A DNA stretch of 64,000 nucleotides from Pseudomonas sp. UMAB-08 (GCF_900095225.1 NZ_LT607414.1:218221-282220), one strand, 5' to 3'. Positions 8,236-17,265 are shown, counted from the first letter of the stretch. Translations and numbers: made by a program. The notes: generated by a model not told the origin, from the letters alone.

Positions 8236-9045
8236 ATGTTATTGACCGCCAATGCGATGAGCCGACGCATGCGTTTGGGCCTGTACCTCACCACCGGAGC
8301 TATTGCGCTGTTTCTGCTGCTGCCCATCGTGTTCATCGTACTGCTGTCGTTCGGTTCCTCTCAGTGGCTGGTGTTCCCGCCGCCAGGCTGGACATTGAAG
8401 TGGTACAGCCAGTTTTTCTCCAATCCCGACTGGATGGACGCCGCCTTCGCCAGCCTCAAGGTCGCGGTCCTGACCACGGTCTTTGCTGTAGCTCTGGGCT
8501 TGCCGACCGCCTTTGCCCTGGTGCGCGGGCGCTTCCGGGGCCGGGAAATGCTCTACGGCCTGTTCACCCTGCCAATGATCGTACCGCTGGTGATCATCGC
8601 CGTGGCCGTGTACGCGTTGTTCCTCAAACTGGGTTACACCGGGACGATGTTTGCGTTTGTGGTCAGCCACGTGATCGTCGCGTTGCCGTTCACCATTATC
8701 TCGATCATCAACTCACTGAAACTGTTCGACCAGTCCATCGAAGACGCTGCCGTGATCTGTGGTGCTTCGCGCCTGCAGGCGGTGTTCCGGGTGACATTCC
8801 CGGCGATTCGCCCCGGCATGGTGGCGGGCGCCCTGTTCGCCTTTCTGGTGTCGTGGGACGAGGTGGTGCTGAGCGTGATGATGGCCAGCCCGACCCTGCA
8901 AACCTTGCCGGTAAAAATGTGGACCACCCTGCGTCAGGACCTGACACCTGTGATCGCCGTCGCCTCGACGCTGCTGATCGCGCTGTCGGTGCTGGTCATG
9001 GTGATCGCCGCCGCTGTGCGCCGGCGCAACGAAGTCAGCGCCTGA
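8236..9045 (+). CDS. ABC transporter permease (PotC type)
   Basis: The 269-residue inner-membrane protein has six predicted transmembrane segments, starting with LGLYLTTGAIALFLLLPIVF. The EAA-type loop reads EDAAVICGASRLQAVFRVTF. It is the second pore subunit of the importer; the gap to the previous gene is 6 bp. The AFLVSWDEVVLSVMM segment is typical of PotC-like permeases. Confidence 0.92.
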   Translation: MLLTANAMSRRMRLGLYLTTGAIALFLLLPIVFIVLLSFGSSQWLVFPPPGWTLKWYSQFFSNPDWMDAAFASLKVAVLTTVFAVALGLPTAFALVRGRFRGREMLYGLFTLPMIVPLVIIAVAVYALFLKLGYTGTMFAFVVSHVIVALPFTIISIINSLKLFDQSIEDAAVICGASRLQAVFRVTFPAIRPGMVAGALFAFLVSWDEVVLSVMMASPTLQTLPVKMWTTLRQDLTPVIAVASTLLIALSVLVMVIAAAVRRRNEVSA

Positions 9046-9062
9046 GCGCCTAGGAGTACGAC

Positions 9063-10217
9063 ATGAGTGCTGTGATCAAAGACCCTGCGCAGCAGGCCAA
9101 CAAGACCCTGGTCAGCCTGCGCAACCTGAACAAGCATTACGGCGACTTCGCCGCCGTGGACAACATCTCGCTGGATATCCAGGACGGTGAATTCCTGACC
9201 TTCCTCGGCTCCAGCGGCTCCGGCAAAAGTACCACCCTGTCGATGCTGGCCGGTTTCGAGACGCCCAGCTCCGGGGAGATCCTGGTCAACGGTCAGTCTC
9301 TGGTCAACGTACCGCCACACAAGCGCGACATTGGCATGGTGTTCCAGCGCTACTCATTGTTTCCGCACCTGTCGGTACGCGACAACATCGGTTTCCCGCT
9401 GGTCATCCGCAAACTCGCCAGCGCTGAGCGCGAACGCCGGGTCGACGCCATGCTCAAGCTGGTGCAGCTCGAGCAGTTCGCCCATCGCCGCCCTTCGCAA
9501 CTGTCAGGCGGGCAGCAGCAACGCGTGGCGATTGCCCGGGCGCTGGTCTACGAGCCGCGCATCCTGCTGATGGACGAACCCCTCGGCGCGCTGGATAAAA
9601 AGTTGCGGGAGGATTTGCAGGATGAACTGCGTCAGTTGCATCGCCGGCTGGGTATCACCATCGTTTACGTGACCCATGACCAAGAGGAAGCCATGCGCCT
9701 GTCACAGCGCATCGCAATTTTCAGCCATGGCAAGATTGTCGGCCTGGGCAGCGGTTATGACCTGTACCAGAACCCGCCAAATGCGTTCGTTGCGTCATTC
9801 CTCGGCAACTCGAACTTCCTCAAGCTCAAGGCCCAGGGCAATGCCGTGGGTGTCTTTGAGGGCCAACCCCTGTCGATCCGCCTGACCTCCGGGCTCCAGA
9901 GCGATCAGGACGTGCTGCTGATGGTACGCCCGGAAAAAGCCCAGGCCCTGAGCGTAGAACAGGCCCGGAACGAGCCGCTCGCGGCAGGCTGGAACGAAGT
10001 GGCAGCCAAGGTGGGTGAAGTGCTGTTTCTAGGCGAGAGCCAGACCTGCAGCGTCGTTACCGCAGGCGGCACAGCGATGACCGTCAAGGCGTTGTCTGCC
10101 GCCGGAATGCCTCTCAAAGAGGGGGACCCGGTGCGCGTGCGTTGGGCAGCCGCCGATGCCTGCATCTATACCCAATGGACCGAAAGCGACCTGAACAAGG
10201 CGGCTGGCGCACACTGA
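9063..10217 (+). CDS. ABC transporter ATP-binding protein (PotA type)
   Basis: The 384-residue protein has an N-terminal ATPase domain with Walker A GSSGSGKST, Q-loop FQRYSLFPHL, signature LSGGQQQR, Walker B LLMDEPLGALD and switch His VTHDQEEAM. A C-terminal TOBE domain (about residues 285-375) follows, as in the spermidine/putrescine ATPases. It powers the importer encoded just upstream and closes the four-gene operon, which ends at the terminator 14 bp later. Confidence 0.94.
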   Translation: MSAVIKDPAQQANKTLVSLRNLNKHYGDFAAVDNISLDIQDGEFLTFLGSSGSGKSTTLSMLAGFETPSSGEILVNGQSLVNVPPHKRDIGMVFQRYSLFPHLSVRDNIGFPLVIRKLASAERERRVDAMLKLVQLEQFAHRRPSQLSGGQQQRVAIARALVYEPRILLMDEPLGALDKKLREDLQDELRQLHRRLGITIVYVTHDQEEAMRLSQRIAIFSHGKIVGLGSGYDLYQNPPNAFVASFLGNSNFLKLKAQGNAVGVFEGQPLSIRLTSGLQSDQDVLLMVRPEKAQALSVEQARNEPLAAGWNEVAAKVGEVLFLGESQTCSVVTAGGTAMTVKALSAAGMPLKEGDPVRVRWAAADACIYTQWTESDLNKAAGAH

Positions 10218-10230
10218 TCCCCTCCCCGCC

Positions 10231-10266
10231 AAGCCGACGTTTCTATCGAGGCGTCGGCTTTTTTTT
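10231..10266 (+). terminator. Rho-independent terminator of the ABC operon
   Basis: AAGCCGACG (10231-10239) pairs perfectly with CGTCGGCTT (10252-10260) and runs into eight T residues. Confidence 0.9.
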
Positions 10267-10321
10267 GCCTGAAATATCGTCTTCGTTGCAGGGGAAAAAT
10301 ACCACTTGCAAAGAAGGTATT

Positions 10322-10333
10322 ACGGTATACCAT
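10322..10333. promoter_or_regulatory. GGTATACCAT operator-like site upstream of flavin reductase 2
   Basis: ACGGTATACCAT matches the 12-bp core of the palindrome at 4825 with one mismatch. Just upstream, AATACC (10298-10303) and GGTATT (10316-10321) form a second inverted pair 12 bp apart. The cluster is 57 bp before the flavin reductase start, where an operator is expected. Confidence 0.65.
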
Positions 10334-10389
10334 CAGACATACAAACCATCCAATTAGGCCTGGCGCCACCGTCACCTGAGGAAAATCCA

Positions 10390-10875
10390 ATGATCGATGC
10401 AAGTGTCTACAAACTAGTCATGGGCTCTTTTCCCTCCGGCGTGACGGTGATCACCACGCTGGATGACGATGGCGAAATCGTCGGCTTGACGGCCAGCGCT
10501 TTCAGTTCGCTGTCGATGGAACCGGCCTTGGTGCTGTTCTGCCCCAACTACAGTTCGGACTCTTACCCGGTACTGATCAAGAACAAACGCTTCGCTATCC
10601 ATTTTCTCTCCGGCGAACAGCAGACTGAAGCCTATGCCTTTGCCCGCAAAGGCAAAGACAAGGCGCTAGGTATCGAGTGGACGCTCAGCGAACTGGGTAA
10701 TCCGCTACTGAACAACGCCACCGCGATCATTGAGTGTGAGCTGTGGCGTGAGTACGAAGGCGGCGATCACGCCATCATGGTGGGTGCGGTGAAAAACCTT
10801 ATCGTCCCTCAGCAACAGACCAGCCCGTTGGTGTACTGCCTCGGCAAGATGGGCGCACTGCCAGCCTTTGCTTGA
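10390..10875 (+). CDS. Flavin reductase family protein (copy 2)
   Basis: This 161-residue NAD(P)H:flavin reductase of the split-barrel family is about 72 percent identical to copy 1 at 1035-1520, with the same landmarks (FPSGVTVITT, LTASAFSSLS, GGDHAIMVGAV). It precedes the LLM-class monooxygenase by 60 bp and is most simply its FMNH2-supplying partner. Start is the ATG after GAGGAAAATCCA. It is the first gene behind the GGTATACC site. Confidence 0.93.
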   Translation: MIDASVYKLVMGSFPSGVTVITTLDDDGEIVGLTASAFSSLSMEPALVLFCPNYSSDSYPVLIKNKRFAIHFLSGEQQTEAYAFARKGKDKALGIEWTLSELGNPLLNNATAIIECELWREYEGGDHAIMVGAVKNLIVPQQQTSPLVYCLGKMGALPAFA

Positions 10876-10935
10876 TCCAAAACCGTCGCGCACCTGCACC
10901 TGACGGGCTAACTAAAAAGATTCGAGGAATGCGTC

Positions 10936-11979
10936 ATGAAATTTTCTTTATTCGTGCACATGGAACGCTGGGATGAGGACGTCAGCCATCGCCAATTGTT
11001 CGAAGACCTGACCGAGTTGACCCTGATGGCCGAAGCGGGCGGATTCCGCACCGTCTGGATCGGCGAACACCACGCCATGGAATACACTATTTCCCCAAGC
11101 CCGATGCCGCTGCTGGCCTACCTCGCCGCGCGCACGACCACCATCCACTTGGGCGCCGGCACAATCATTGCGCCGTTCTGGCATCCATTACGCGTCGCGG
11201 GTGAATGCGCCCTGCTTGACGTGATCAGCAATGGACGGATGGAAGTCGGGCTCGCGCGTGGCGCTTATCAGATCGAGTTCGACCGTATGGCCGATGGCAT
11301 GCCCGCTGCTTCAGGGGGTAATCACCTGCGTGAAATGGTCCCGGTGGTGCGCAAGCTGTGGGAAGGCGACTATGCCCATGACGGTGATATCTGGAAATTC
11401 CCCACCTCCACCAGCGTGCCAAAGCCAATCCAGAAACCGCATCCGCCCATGTGGATTGCCGCCCGCGATCCGGACTCGCATAACTTCGCAGTGAAGAACG
11501 GCTGCAACGTCATGGTCACGCCGCTGATGAAAGGCGACGAAGAAGTGCTCGACTTGAAGAACAAGTTCGAAACCGCGCTGGCCAATAATCCAGAGGTTCC
11601 GCGCCCTCAATTGATGGTACTGCGCCACACCCACGTCCACAGTGTCGACGACCCCGAAGGCTGGAAAGTCGGCGCCAAGGCAATCTCGCGCTTCTACCGC
11701 ACGTTCGACGCCTGGTTCGGCAACAAGCAAGTGCCCGTCAATGGCTTCCTTGCGCCGAGCCCGGAAGAGAAATTTGCGGATCGTCCGGAGTTCGAACTGG
11801 AAAACATCCACAAGAACACCATGATCGGCACCCCGGAAGAGGTCATTGCCCGGATCAAGTACTACCAGGAACTGGGCGTTGATGAGTTCAGCTTCTGGTG
11901 TGACAACAGCTTGCCCCACGCCGAGAAGAAGAAATCGCTGGAACTGTTCATCAAGCAGGTCATGCCGGCGTTCGAATAA
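10936..11979 (+). CDS. LLM-class flavin-dependent oxidoreductase (luciferase-like monooxygenase)
   Basis: The 347-residue protein belongs to the bacterial luciferase-like TIM-barrel monooxygenases. Typical features are the start MKFSLFVHMERWD, the WIGEHHAMEY metal/flavin-site segment, the LGAGTIIAPFWHPLRVAGE strand-helix, LLDVISNGRMEVGLARG, and the late TMIGTPEEVIARIKYYQELGVDEF. Such enzymes use FMNH2 and O2 to hydroxylate or cleave C-N, C-S or C-C bonds; the substrate is not evident. Its own reductase is encoded 60 bp upstream. A GAGGAATGCGTC ribosome site supports the start. Together with the transporter and aldehyde dehydrogenases it suggests oxidative release of an aldehyde from an imported amine-like compound. 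Confidence 0.92.
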   Translation: MKFSLFVHMERWDEDVSHRQLFEDLTELTLMAEAGGFRTVWIGEHHAMEYTISPSPMPLLAYLAARTTTIHLGAGTIIAPFWHPLRVAGECALLDVISNGRMEVGLARGAYQIEFDRMADGMPAASGGNHLREMVPVVRKLWEGDYAHDGDIWKFPTSTSVPKPIQKPHPPMWIAARDPDSHNFAVKNGCNVMVTPLMKGDEEVLDLKNKFETALANNPEVPRPQLMVLRHTHVHSVDDPEGWKVGAKAISRFYRTFDAWFGNKQVPVNGFLAPSPEEKFADRPEFELENIHKNTMIGTPEEVIARIKYYQELGVDEFSFWCDNSLPHAEKKKSLELFIKQVMPAFE

Positions 11980-11991
11980 ACTGGCAGTTCT

Positions 11992-12028
11992 GTACACAGT
12001 CGGGCCTGTAGGGAGCCCGACTGTGTAC
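11992..12028. terminator. 14-bp perfect hairpin after the monooxygenase
   Basis: GTACACAGTCGGGC (11992-12005) pairs exactly with GCCCGACTGTGTAC (12015-12028) across a 9-nt loop. There is no T run on either side. It lies between two convergent genes and probably acts as a bidirectional transcription end or mRNA stabiliser. Confidence 0.6.
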
Positions 12029-12061
12029 TATCAGCGACTCCCCCCTCACACCCCTCACCCC

Positions 12062-13015
12062 TTAGTCGTGCACCGACACCAGGTTGCGGCCATTGGTCTT
12101 GGAAACATACAGCGCCTGGTCGGCCCATTCGATCAGGTGTTTGTAGTCGGACGTCGGCTGGCTCATGTCTGCCACGCCAAGGCTGATGGTGCAGCGGATT
12201 GAATGGCCGTCGTGAATGACCTCTTGTGCTTCGATCGCCTTGCGCAGACGTTCGGCAAACACAACCCCACCGGCTTTATGGGTGTCAGGCAACAACACTG
12301 CGAACTCCTCACCGCCATAACGACCGGCAATATCAACATCGCGGATATGCTGACGCACGGTTTCGGCAACGAGCTGAATCACTTTGTCGCCCGCTTGATG
12401 GCCGTAGGTGTCATTGACGCGCTTGAAGTGATCGATATCAAACATGACCAACGTTGTCGCCGTGTCGTACCGAAGGTAGCGTGCGTATTCGAGCTTGAGG
12501 GCCTCTTCCCAGTGACCACGGTTGTACAAACCGGTCAGCCGGTCAGTGCTGGACAGCGTCTGTAACTGACTATTGGCCGCCTGCAATTGGTGCGCGTGGG
12601 TAGCCACGTCGGTCACGTCATAGATCACCAGGCAGATGTGCCCAATCTCGCTGTTGATCGAACGCAACGGAAACAGGGTGGTGTTCTGGTACATGAAGTC
12701 CTCCTGGCCGGTAATCGGCTGGTAGTTCTTGAAATGCACCAGATAAGGTCGCTGCTCCCAGATGGTGAACGCAGGCGTACCAAGAGTGACTACGTTGTCG
12801 ACCTTCTTGCGGAACCATGCCTCATTGATTTCGGGAAACAGAGTGAAAAAAGATTGGCCGCTGGCCTCGTTCGGCACCACGCCGGAACGGTTCTCCATAA
12901 AAGTGTTCCAGACCTGCACCCGGAAATCCCGGTCGAAGACTACGACACCCACGTCGATGCTCTGCACGATGGTCAGCAACCAGTGAAGCTCTTTGATATC
13001 GATGTGATCGTTCAT
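12062..13015 (-). CDS. PAS-GGDEF diguanylate cyclase
   Basis: The 317-residue cytoplasmic protein has an N-terminal PAS domain (about residues 12-135, SIDVGVVVFDRDFRVQVWN) and a GGDEF domain (about 150-315). The catalytic motif reads GGEEF, an active form, and an inhibitory RxxD site (RDVD) stands five residues before it, so it should make c-di-GMP and be feedback-inhibited. Its start is 3 bp after the stop of the CheC/CheX-type regulator, so the two form an operon. The PAS domain and the upstream ErcS kinase gene suggest input from redox or metabolic state. Confidence 0.93.
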   Translation of the reverse strand: MNDHIDIKELHWLLTIVQSIDVGVVVFDRDFRVQVWNTFMENRSGVVPNEASGQSFFTLFPEINEAWFRKKVDNVVTLGTPAFTIWEQRPYLVHFKNYQPITGQEDFMYQNTTLFPLRSINSEIGHICLVIYDVTDVATHAHQLQAANSQLQTLSSTDRLTGLYNRGHWEEALKLEYARYLRYDTATTLVMFDIDHFKRVNDTYGHQAGDKVIQLVAETVRQHIRDVDIAGRYGGEEFAVLLPDTHKAGGVVFAERLRKAIEAQEVIHDGHSIRCTISLGVADMSQPTSDYKHLIEWADQALYVSKTNGRNLVSVHD

Positions 13016-13018
13016 GGT

Positions 13019-14017
13019 TCAGCTCATCACGTAGGCGAGTTTTTTTGAAAGCCGCTCTACCGAGTCTTCGGTGAACAACATCAACAGATCGAAATGAATA
13101 TTGTGGCCCTCCAGGCTGTAGCTGATTTCCACTGCGAGGGTTTTCTTCCAGCGCTGCTTATTAACCCGGATCAACTCTTCGATGCCTCCCTGCTCACCGA
13201 GTACTTGCGGGTGGCCCTGGGAAAACACCACGTCAATTTGCTCGGCGATCCCGCTCAAACAGGCTCCAATCAGAATCGTCGACAAGTCCAGGAGCATTTC
13301 CATGTCCGAATACTCGACCGAGTCCCGCTGCATCAATTTCGCCATATCAGCGATTTCGGAGCCGTGAAAAATCAGCAACGCTTCGCCAGCGATACCACAG
13401 CCGATATACCCCTGACAGACTGCTGTCAGCCGGTCACCGTTCTGCGCGTCGGCCAACGCCATGTGCAGTTCACCCACTTCCAGCATGTTCACATTCGGCA
13501 CTGGCAACTGGACGAACACACCCAGCACTCGGGCCAGCAACGCCCCGGCACGCCCCATGGCGACGTTGATGGTTTCGCGAAACGCATCCTGAAAACTGGT
13601 CTGCGTCTCGGGGACTTCCCGCGCGATGGCGGTAGCCGTTTGAGGCTCGCCCAACAGACCAAGGCTTTCGAGCGTTTTTTTGAGTTCGTCCGGATCGGCC
13701 GGCTTTTTCAGGAAGGCCAAGGCGCCCAATTCGAGCACACGCCGTATCGCTTCCGTCTGCACATCGCCGGAAACCACAATGATCTTCGCTTGCAGATTTT
13801 CCGCCCGGACAGCGGCCAGGACCTGATACCCGTCCATTTCCGGCATCGTCAGATCGAGCAACACCACCTGCCCCAGCCCCTGACGAATGGCCTCAAGTCC
13901 CTCTCGGCCATTGGTCGCCATCGTGACCGAGACGCCCCAATCGGCGGGTAAAGCCCTCAATAGCTGCTTGCGCGCCATATTGGAGTCGTCGCATATCAGC
14001 AGGGGAATCATGGGCAT
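13019..14017 (-). CDS. Response regulator with CheC/CheX-type phosphatase domain
   Basis: The 332-residue protein has a receiver domain (residues 3-125; phospho-acceptor Asp in VLLDLTMPEMDGYQ, conserved Lys in FLKKPADPDEL) joined to a C-terminal CheC/CheX-like domain (about 150-330). CheC/CheX proteins dephosphorylate CheY-P, so the protein may both receive and remove phosphate. It has no DNA-binding output. The start at 14017 is preferred over a GTG five codons upstream because homologues begin close to the IPLLICDDSNMARKQ segment. It is co-transcribed with the diguanylate cyclase and may control it. Confidence 0.88.
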   Translation of the reverse strand: MPMIPLLICDDSNMARKQLLRALPADWGVSVTMATNGREGLEAIRQGLGQVVLLDLTMPEMDGYQVLAAVRAENLQAKIIVVSGDVQTEAIRRVLELGALAFLKKPADPDELKKTLESLGLLGEPQTATAIAREVPETQTSFQDAFRETINVAMGRAGALLARVLGVFVQLPVPNVNMLEVGELHMALADAQNGDRLTAVCQGYIGCGIAGEALLIFHGSEIADMAKLMQRDSVEYSDMEMLLDLSTILIGACLSGIAEQIDVVFSQGHPQVLGEQGGIEELIRVNKQRWKKTLAVEISYSLEGHNIHFDLLMLFTEDSVERLSKKLAYVMS

Positions 14018-14212
14018 TGTGTTCTTTCTCACTGCAAAAGAGTTTCAGGGGTTAGCCCCGAGTACGGATGCTATTTGTTACGCAAGAAAACCAATCAGAG
14101 CGCCGCCGCCAAAATGTCTGAGGCGTTCTTAGAGCCAATGGGTATAAAGACCACCTTATTAACCCGCGCGACTGGCTTATGCAATCTTTGTGCTCATGCC
14201 GTATTAAGGTAC

Positions 14213-15943
14213 CTAACCCAGCAATTGACTTAACACTGCCCGCAGTTTTCCAGGTTTTACCGGTTTATTCAGCAGCGGTGCACCCAGCTTTCGCAGCGAA
14301 CGACGACATTGATCACTGCGGTCAGCGGTGATCATGACGGCAGGAATGGATTGCCCGAAATGCTCGCGCAGGTGCGTGACCACATCGCAACCAATCACCC
14401 CGTGATCCAGGTGGAAGTCCACCAGAATCAGCTCCGGTGGTTGCCCTTGCAATACCGCCAGCGCGCTGTCCTGATCGGTGGCCGTCAGGACCTCACAGCC
14501 CCACTGGCCCAATAACGCAGCCATGCTTTCGAGAATGCTCAGTTCGTTGTCCACCACCAACAGGCGGCGACCCGGCAGAGGGTTACCCGCAACCGGATGC
14601 TGCTGCACCACGACATTGGCTGGTAGCGGAACCTCGTGCGACAGAGGCACTTCGATAGCGAACATCGATCCCCGCCCCGGTCGTGAATGCACCAGGACCC
14701 GATAACCCAGAATTTTCGCGATGCGTTCGACGATTGCCAGTCCCAGGCCCACCCCTTTGCGGTCAGCCGCACGGCCGACATCCAGTTGATTGAACTCCAG
14801 GAAAATCGAATCGAGGCGGTCTTCGGCAATGCCGCGCCCGGTGTCCCAGACTTCAAGGCGCAGGTAATCGCCCCGTCGCCGTGCGCCCAGCAAAATGTTG
14901 CCCTGCGCGGTATAACGGCAGGCGTTGCTGAGAAAATTACGCATAATCCGCGTCAGCAAACGCAGATCGGTACTTACCGCAAAGTCCCCTATGCGCACGC
15001 GCAGATTCAATCCTGCCGCTTCGGCCACCAATTGGAACTCCGAGGCCAGCGGCGCCAGCAGCTCGTCGAGTCGATACAATTCGATGTCGGGCTTGATCGC
15101 GGCCTGATCCAGCCTGGAAATATCCAGCAGATCCGTCAGCAGGTCTTCAGCGCCTTCCAGCGCCTGATGGGTCCGCTCCACCAATACCTGCTCAGCCGTA
15201 GGCAATTGCCGCTCGCGCAAGGTCGAGATCAGCAACCGGGCAGCGTTAAGCGGCTGCAACAGATCATGGCTGGCAGCCGCGAGGTATTTGTCTTTACTGC
15301 GATTGGCGGCCTGAGCGGCGTCACGGGCTTCGCGCAATGCCCGCTCGATTTCCGCCCGCTGGACGATCTGCTGTTGCAGGTTGCGGTTCACTTCCAGCAA
15401 TTCATTGGTGCGGGCAGTCACCCGTTGCTCCAGCTCATCGTTAAGCTGCTGCAAGTGCTGCTGGGCCAACTTGCGTTCAGTGATGTCAGCGACAAAGCCT
15501 TCGACCAGGCCATCCTGATCCGGTTTGAGCAGCAGGTTCATCAGCACATCGACATGGCTACCGTCTTTGCGTCGCAACTGGGTTTCATAGCCCAGCAGGC
15601 TGCGCTCGCGCAGCAGTATGTCGCCGATGGTCTCCAACTCCGCTGCACCGCCCGCAAACAAGTTGCCGGCAAGGTCGGCCAGGGAAAACAACACCTCTTG
15701 CGGATCGTCGTAGCCCAGCATTCTCGCCAAAGCGGGGTTCGCCGCACGCAGGCCTTCTTTCAGGCTTGCCTGAAAAATCCCGTGCACCGCATGCTCGAAC
15801 AGCCATTTGTAGCGATTACGCTCTTTTTCGAGTTCATCCAGACGTACGGCCAGCTCCGGGTAGTGGCTCTTGCGCGCCGAATGATTGCCCAGACCCAGCA
15901 ACCCCGCGAGGGCTCGTTGCTGGTCCTCAGAGGGCTTCGCCAT
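14213..15943 (-). CDS. ercS: PAS hybrid histidine kinase/response regulator (ErcS type)
   Basis: The 576-residue cytoplasmic kinase has a PAS domain (about residues 35-150), a coiled segment, HisKA with the phospho-acceptor in AASHDLLQPLNAARLL, a HATPase domain (LSNACRYT, DTGRGIAEDRL, GVGLGLAIVERI), and a C-terminal receiver with Asp in ILVDFHLDHG. The combination and the position beside ercA match ErcS of the Pseudomonas ethanol-oxidation regulatory network. Translation starts at ATG 15943 behind GAGGTGG, overlapping the end of ercA by 17 bp. It closely resembles NahK at 33408, and the two kinases bracket the alcohol-oxidation locus. Confidence 0.87.
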   Translation of the reverse strand: MAKPSEDQQRALAGLLGLGNHSARKSHYPELAVRLDELEKERNRYKWLFEHAVHGIFQASLKEGLRAANPALARMLGYDDPQEVLFSLADLAGNLFAGGAAELETIGDILLRERSLLGYETQLRRKDGSHVDVLMNLLLKPDQDGLVEGFVADITERKLAQQHLQQLNDELEQRVTARTNELLEVNRNLQQQIVQRAEIERALREARDAAQAANRSKDKYLAAASHDLLQPLNAARLLISTLRERQLPTAEQVLVERTHQALEGAEDLLTDLLDISRLDQAAIKPDIELYRLDELLAPLASEFQLVAEAAGLNLRVRIGDFAVSTDLRLLTRIMRNFLSNACRYTAQGNILLGARRRGDYLRLEVWDTGRGIAEDRLDSIFLEFNQLDVGRAADRKGVGLGLAIVERIAKILGYRVLVHSRPGRGSMFAIEVPLSHEVPLPANVVVQQHPVAGNPLPGRRLLVVDNELSILESMAALLGQWGCEVLTATDQDSALAVLQGQPPELILVDFHLDHGVIGCDVVTHLREHFGQSIPAVMITADRSDQCRRSLRKLGAPLLNKPVKPGKLRAVLSQLLG

Positions 15944-17090
15944 AGACCACCTCAACATCGCGCTGGCTGGACGCCCGCGGGTTGGTGAGAATGCAGGGAT
16001 CATCCATCGCGTGCTGCGAAAGAAACGGAATGTCCGCCATGCTGACGCCATGCAGGCCAAGGGTTTCATGGAAGCCGATAGAACGCTTGAGGGCGATCAG
16101 ATGCTCCACCAGACGCTGGCAGATCTGCCGGTGATTTAGACCCCGGCAGTCAATGCCGAAGGTCTCGGCAATCACCTTGAAGCGATCCGGCGCTGAATTG
16201 TAGTTGAACGCCACCACGTGCTCGACCAGCACGGCGTTACACAGGCCATGAGGCAGATCGAGGAAACCGCCCAGGCTGTGCGACATCGCATGCACTGCAC
16301 CGAGGATCGCGTTAGAGAACGCCAGCCCGGCCTGCATGCTGCCGAGCATGATTTTTTCACGCAATGCAATGTCGCCTGGATTGGCAATCATCTGCACCAG
16401 ATTGCCATTGATCAGACGCATGGCTTCCAACGCGTGGGGATCGGTCAGCGGCCCGTGGCCGGTAGAAACGAAGGCTTCAATGGCATGCACCAACGCATCG
16501 ATACCCGTACAGGCCGAGAGGAACGGATCCATGCTCAGTGTTGTTTCCGGGTCGATAAGCGAGACGTCCGGCACCACCGCCTTACTGACGATGGAGAACT
16601 TCATCCGTTCCTGCTGGTTGGAGATGATCACGAATTGCGAGACGTCAGCGGAGGTGCCTGCGGTGGTCGGGATCAGGATCAGTGGCGGGCTTGGCACCCG
16701 AATCATGTCCACCCCTTCGAATTCGAGGATGCTCCGCCCATGGGCGACAACGATGCCGATGGCCTTGCCGCAGTCCATCGGGCTGCCGCCCCCTACAGCG
16801 ATAATCACGTCGCAGTGATTTTCACGGTAAAGGTCGGCACCGCGCATCACTTCCTCAACCCGCGGGTTAGGGGATACATCGCTGTACAGGCAGTAGTCGA
16901 TGTCCAGCGCTCGCAGGCTGGCCTCGATGTCAGCGACCCAACCCGCAGCGATTACGCCGGGATCAGTCACCACTAATACCTTACGGGCACCGAAGGTTTT
17001 GGCGTAGTTGCCCGCATTGTGCCGACTACCGGCACCGAAAATTATTTCTGGAGAAACGAATTTGCGCAATTGACTGATGCTAGGGCTCAT
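15927..17090 (-). CDS. ercA: Iron-containing alcohol dehydrogenase family protein (ErcA type)
   Basis: The 387-residue protein belongs to the group III iron-type alcohol dehydrogenases: VVTDPGV and AVGGGSPMDCGKAIG bind NAD, PTTAGTSADVSQF follows, and the metal ligands lie in HAIEAFVS, HAMSHSLGG and PHGLCNAVL. In Pseudomonas the gene next to ercS is required for regulation of PQQ-dependent ethanol oxidation rather than bulk catabolism. The start MSPSISQLRKF at 17090 is chosen by homology; an upstream in-frame start at 17171 would add an unlikely extension. It overlaps ercS by 17 bp. Confidence 0.9.
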   Translation of the reverse strand: MSPSISQLRKFVSPEIIFGAGSRHNAGNYAKTFGARKVLVVTDPGVIAAGWVADIEASLRALDIDYCLYSDVSPNPRVEEVMRGADLYRENHCDVIIAVGGGSPMDCGKAIGIVVAHGRSILEFEGVDMIRVPSPPLILIPTTAGTSADVSQFVIISNQQERMKFSIVSKAVVPDVSLIDPETTLSMDPFLSACTGIDALVHAIEAFVSTGHGPLTDPHALEAMRLINGNLVQMIANPGDIALREKIMLGSMQAGLAFSNAILGAVHAMSHSLGGFLDLPHGLCNAVLVEHVVAFNYNSAPDRFKVIAETFGIDCRGLNHRQICQRLVEHLIALKRSIGFHETLGLHGVSMADIPFLSQHAMDDPCILTNPRASSQRDVEVVYGEAL

Positions 17091-17265
17091 ACAAAGCCTG
17101 TTTTTGTTGTTATCGGAGATGGGCGCCAGCCTAAACCATCTCGGGGCGAATGCAATCAGACCATTGCTCACACCTTGAAGAACAGTCGAGAAGCCTTTCG
17201 TTCGCGAACACGGCCGGGCAACGATACGTCAACCCACCAACAGCCAGAGCAGCGCGCCAGACCGG

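Noticed and set aside
14687..15988. Long open frame opposite the ErcS-type kinase gene
   Set aside because: It is antisense to a gene with clear kinase motifs and has no recognisable protein; such frames are common in GC-rich DNA. The same holds for the frames opposite pedI (17961-19586), nahK (34476-36026), speF (58231-59484) and the aldehyde dehydrogenase (1856-2683).
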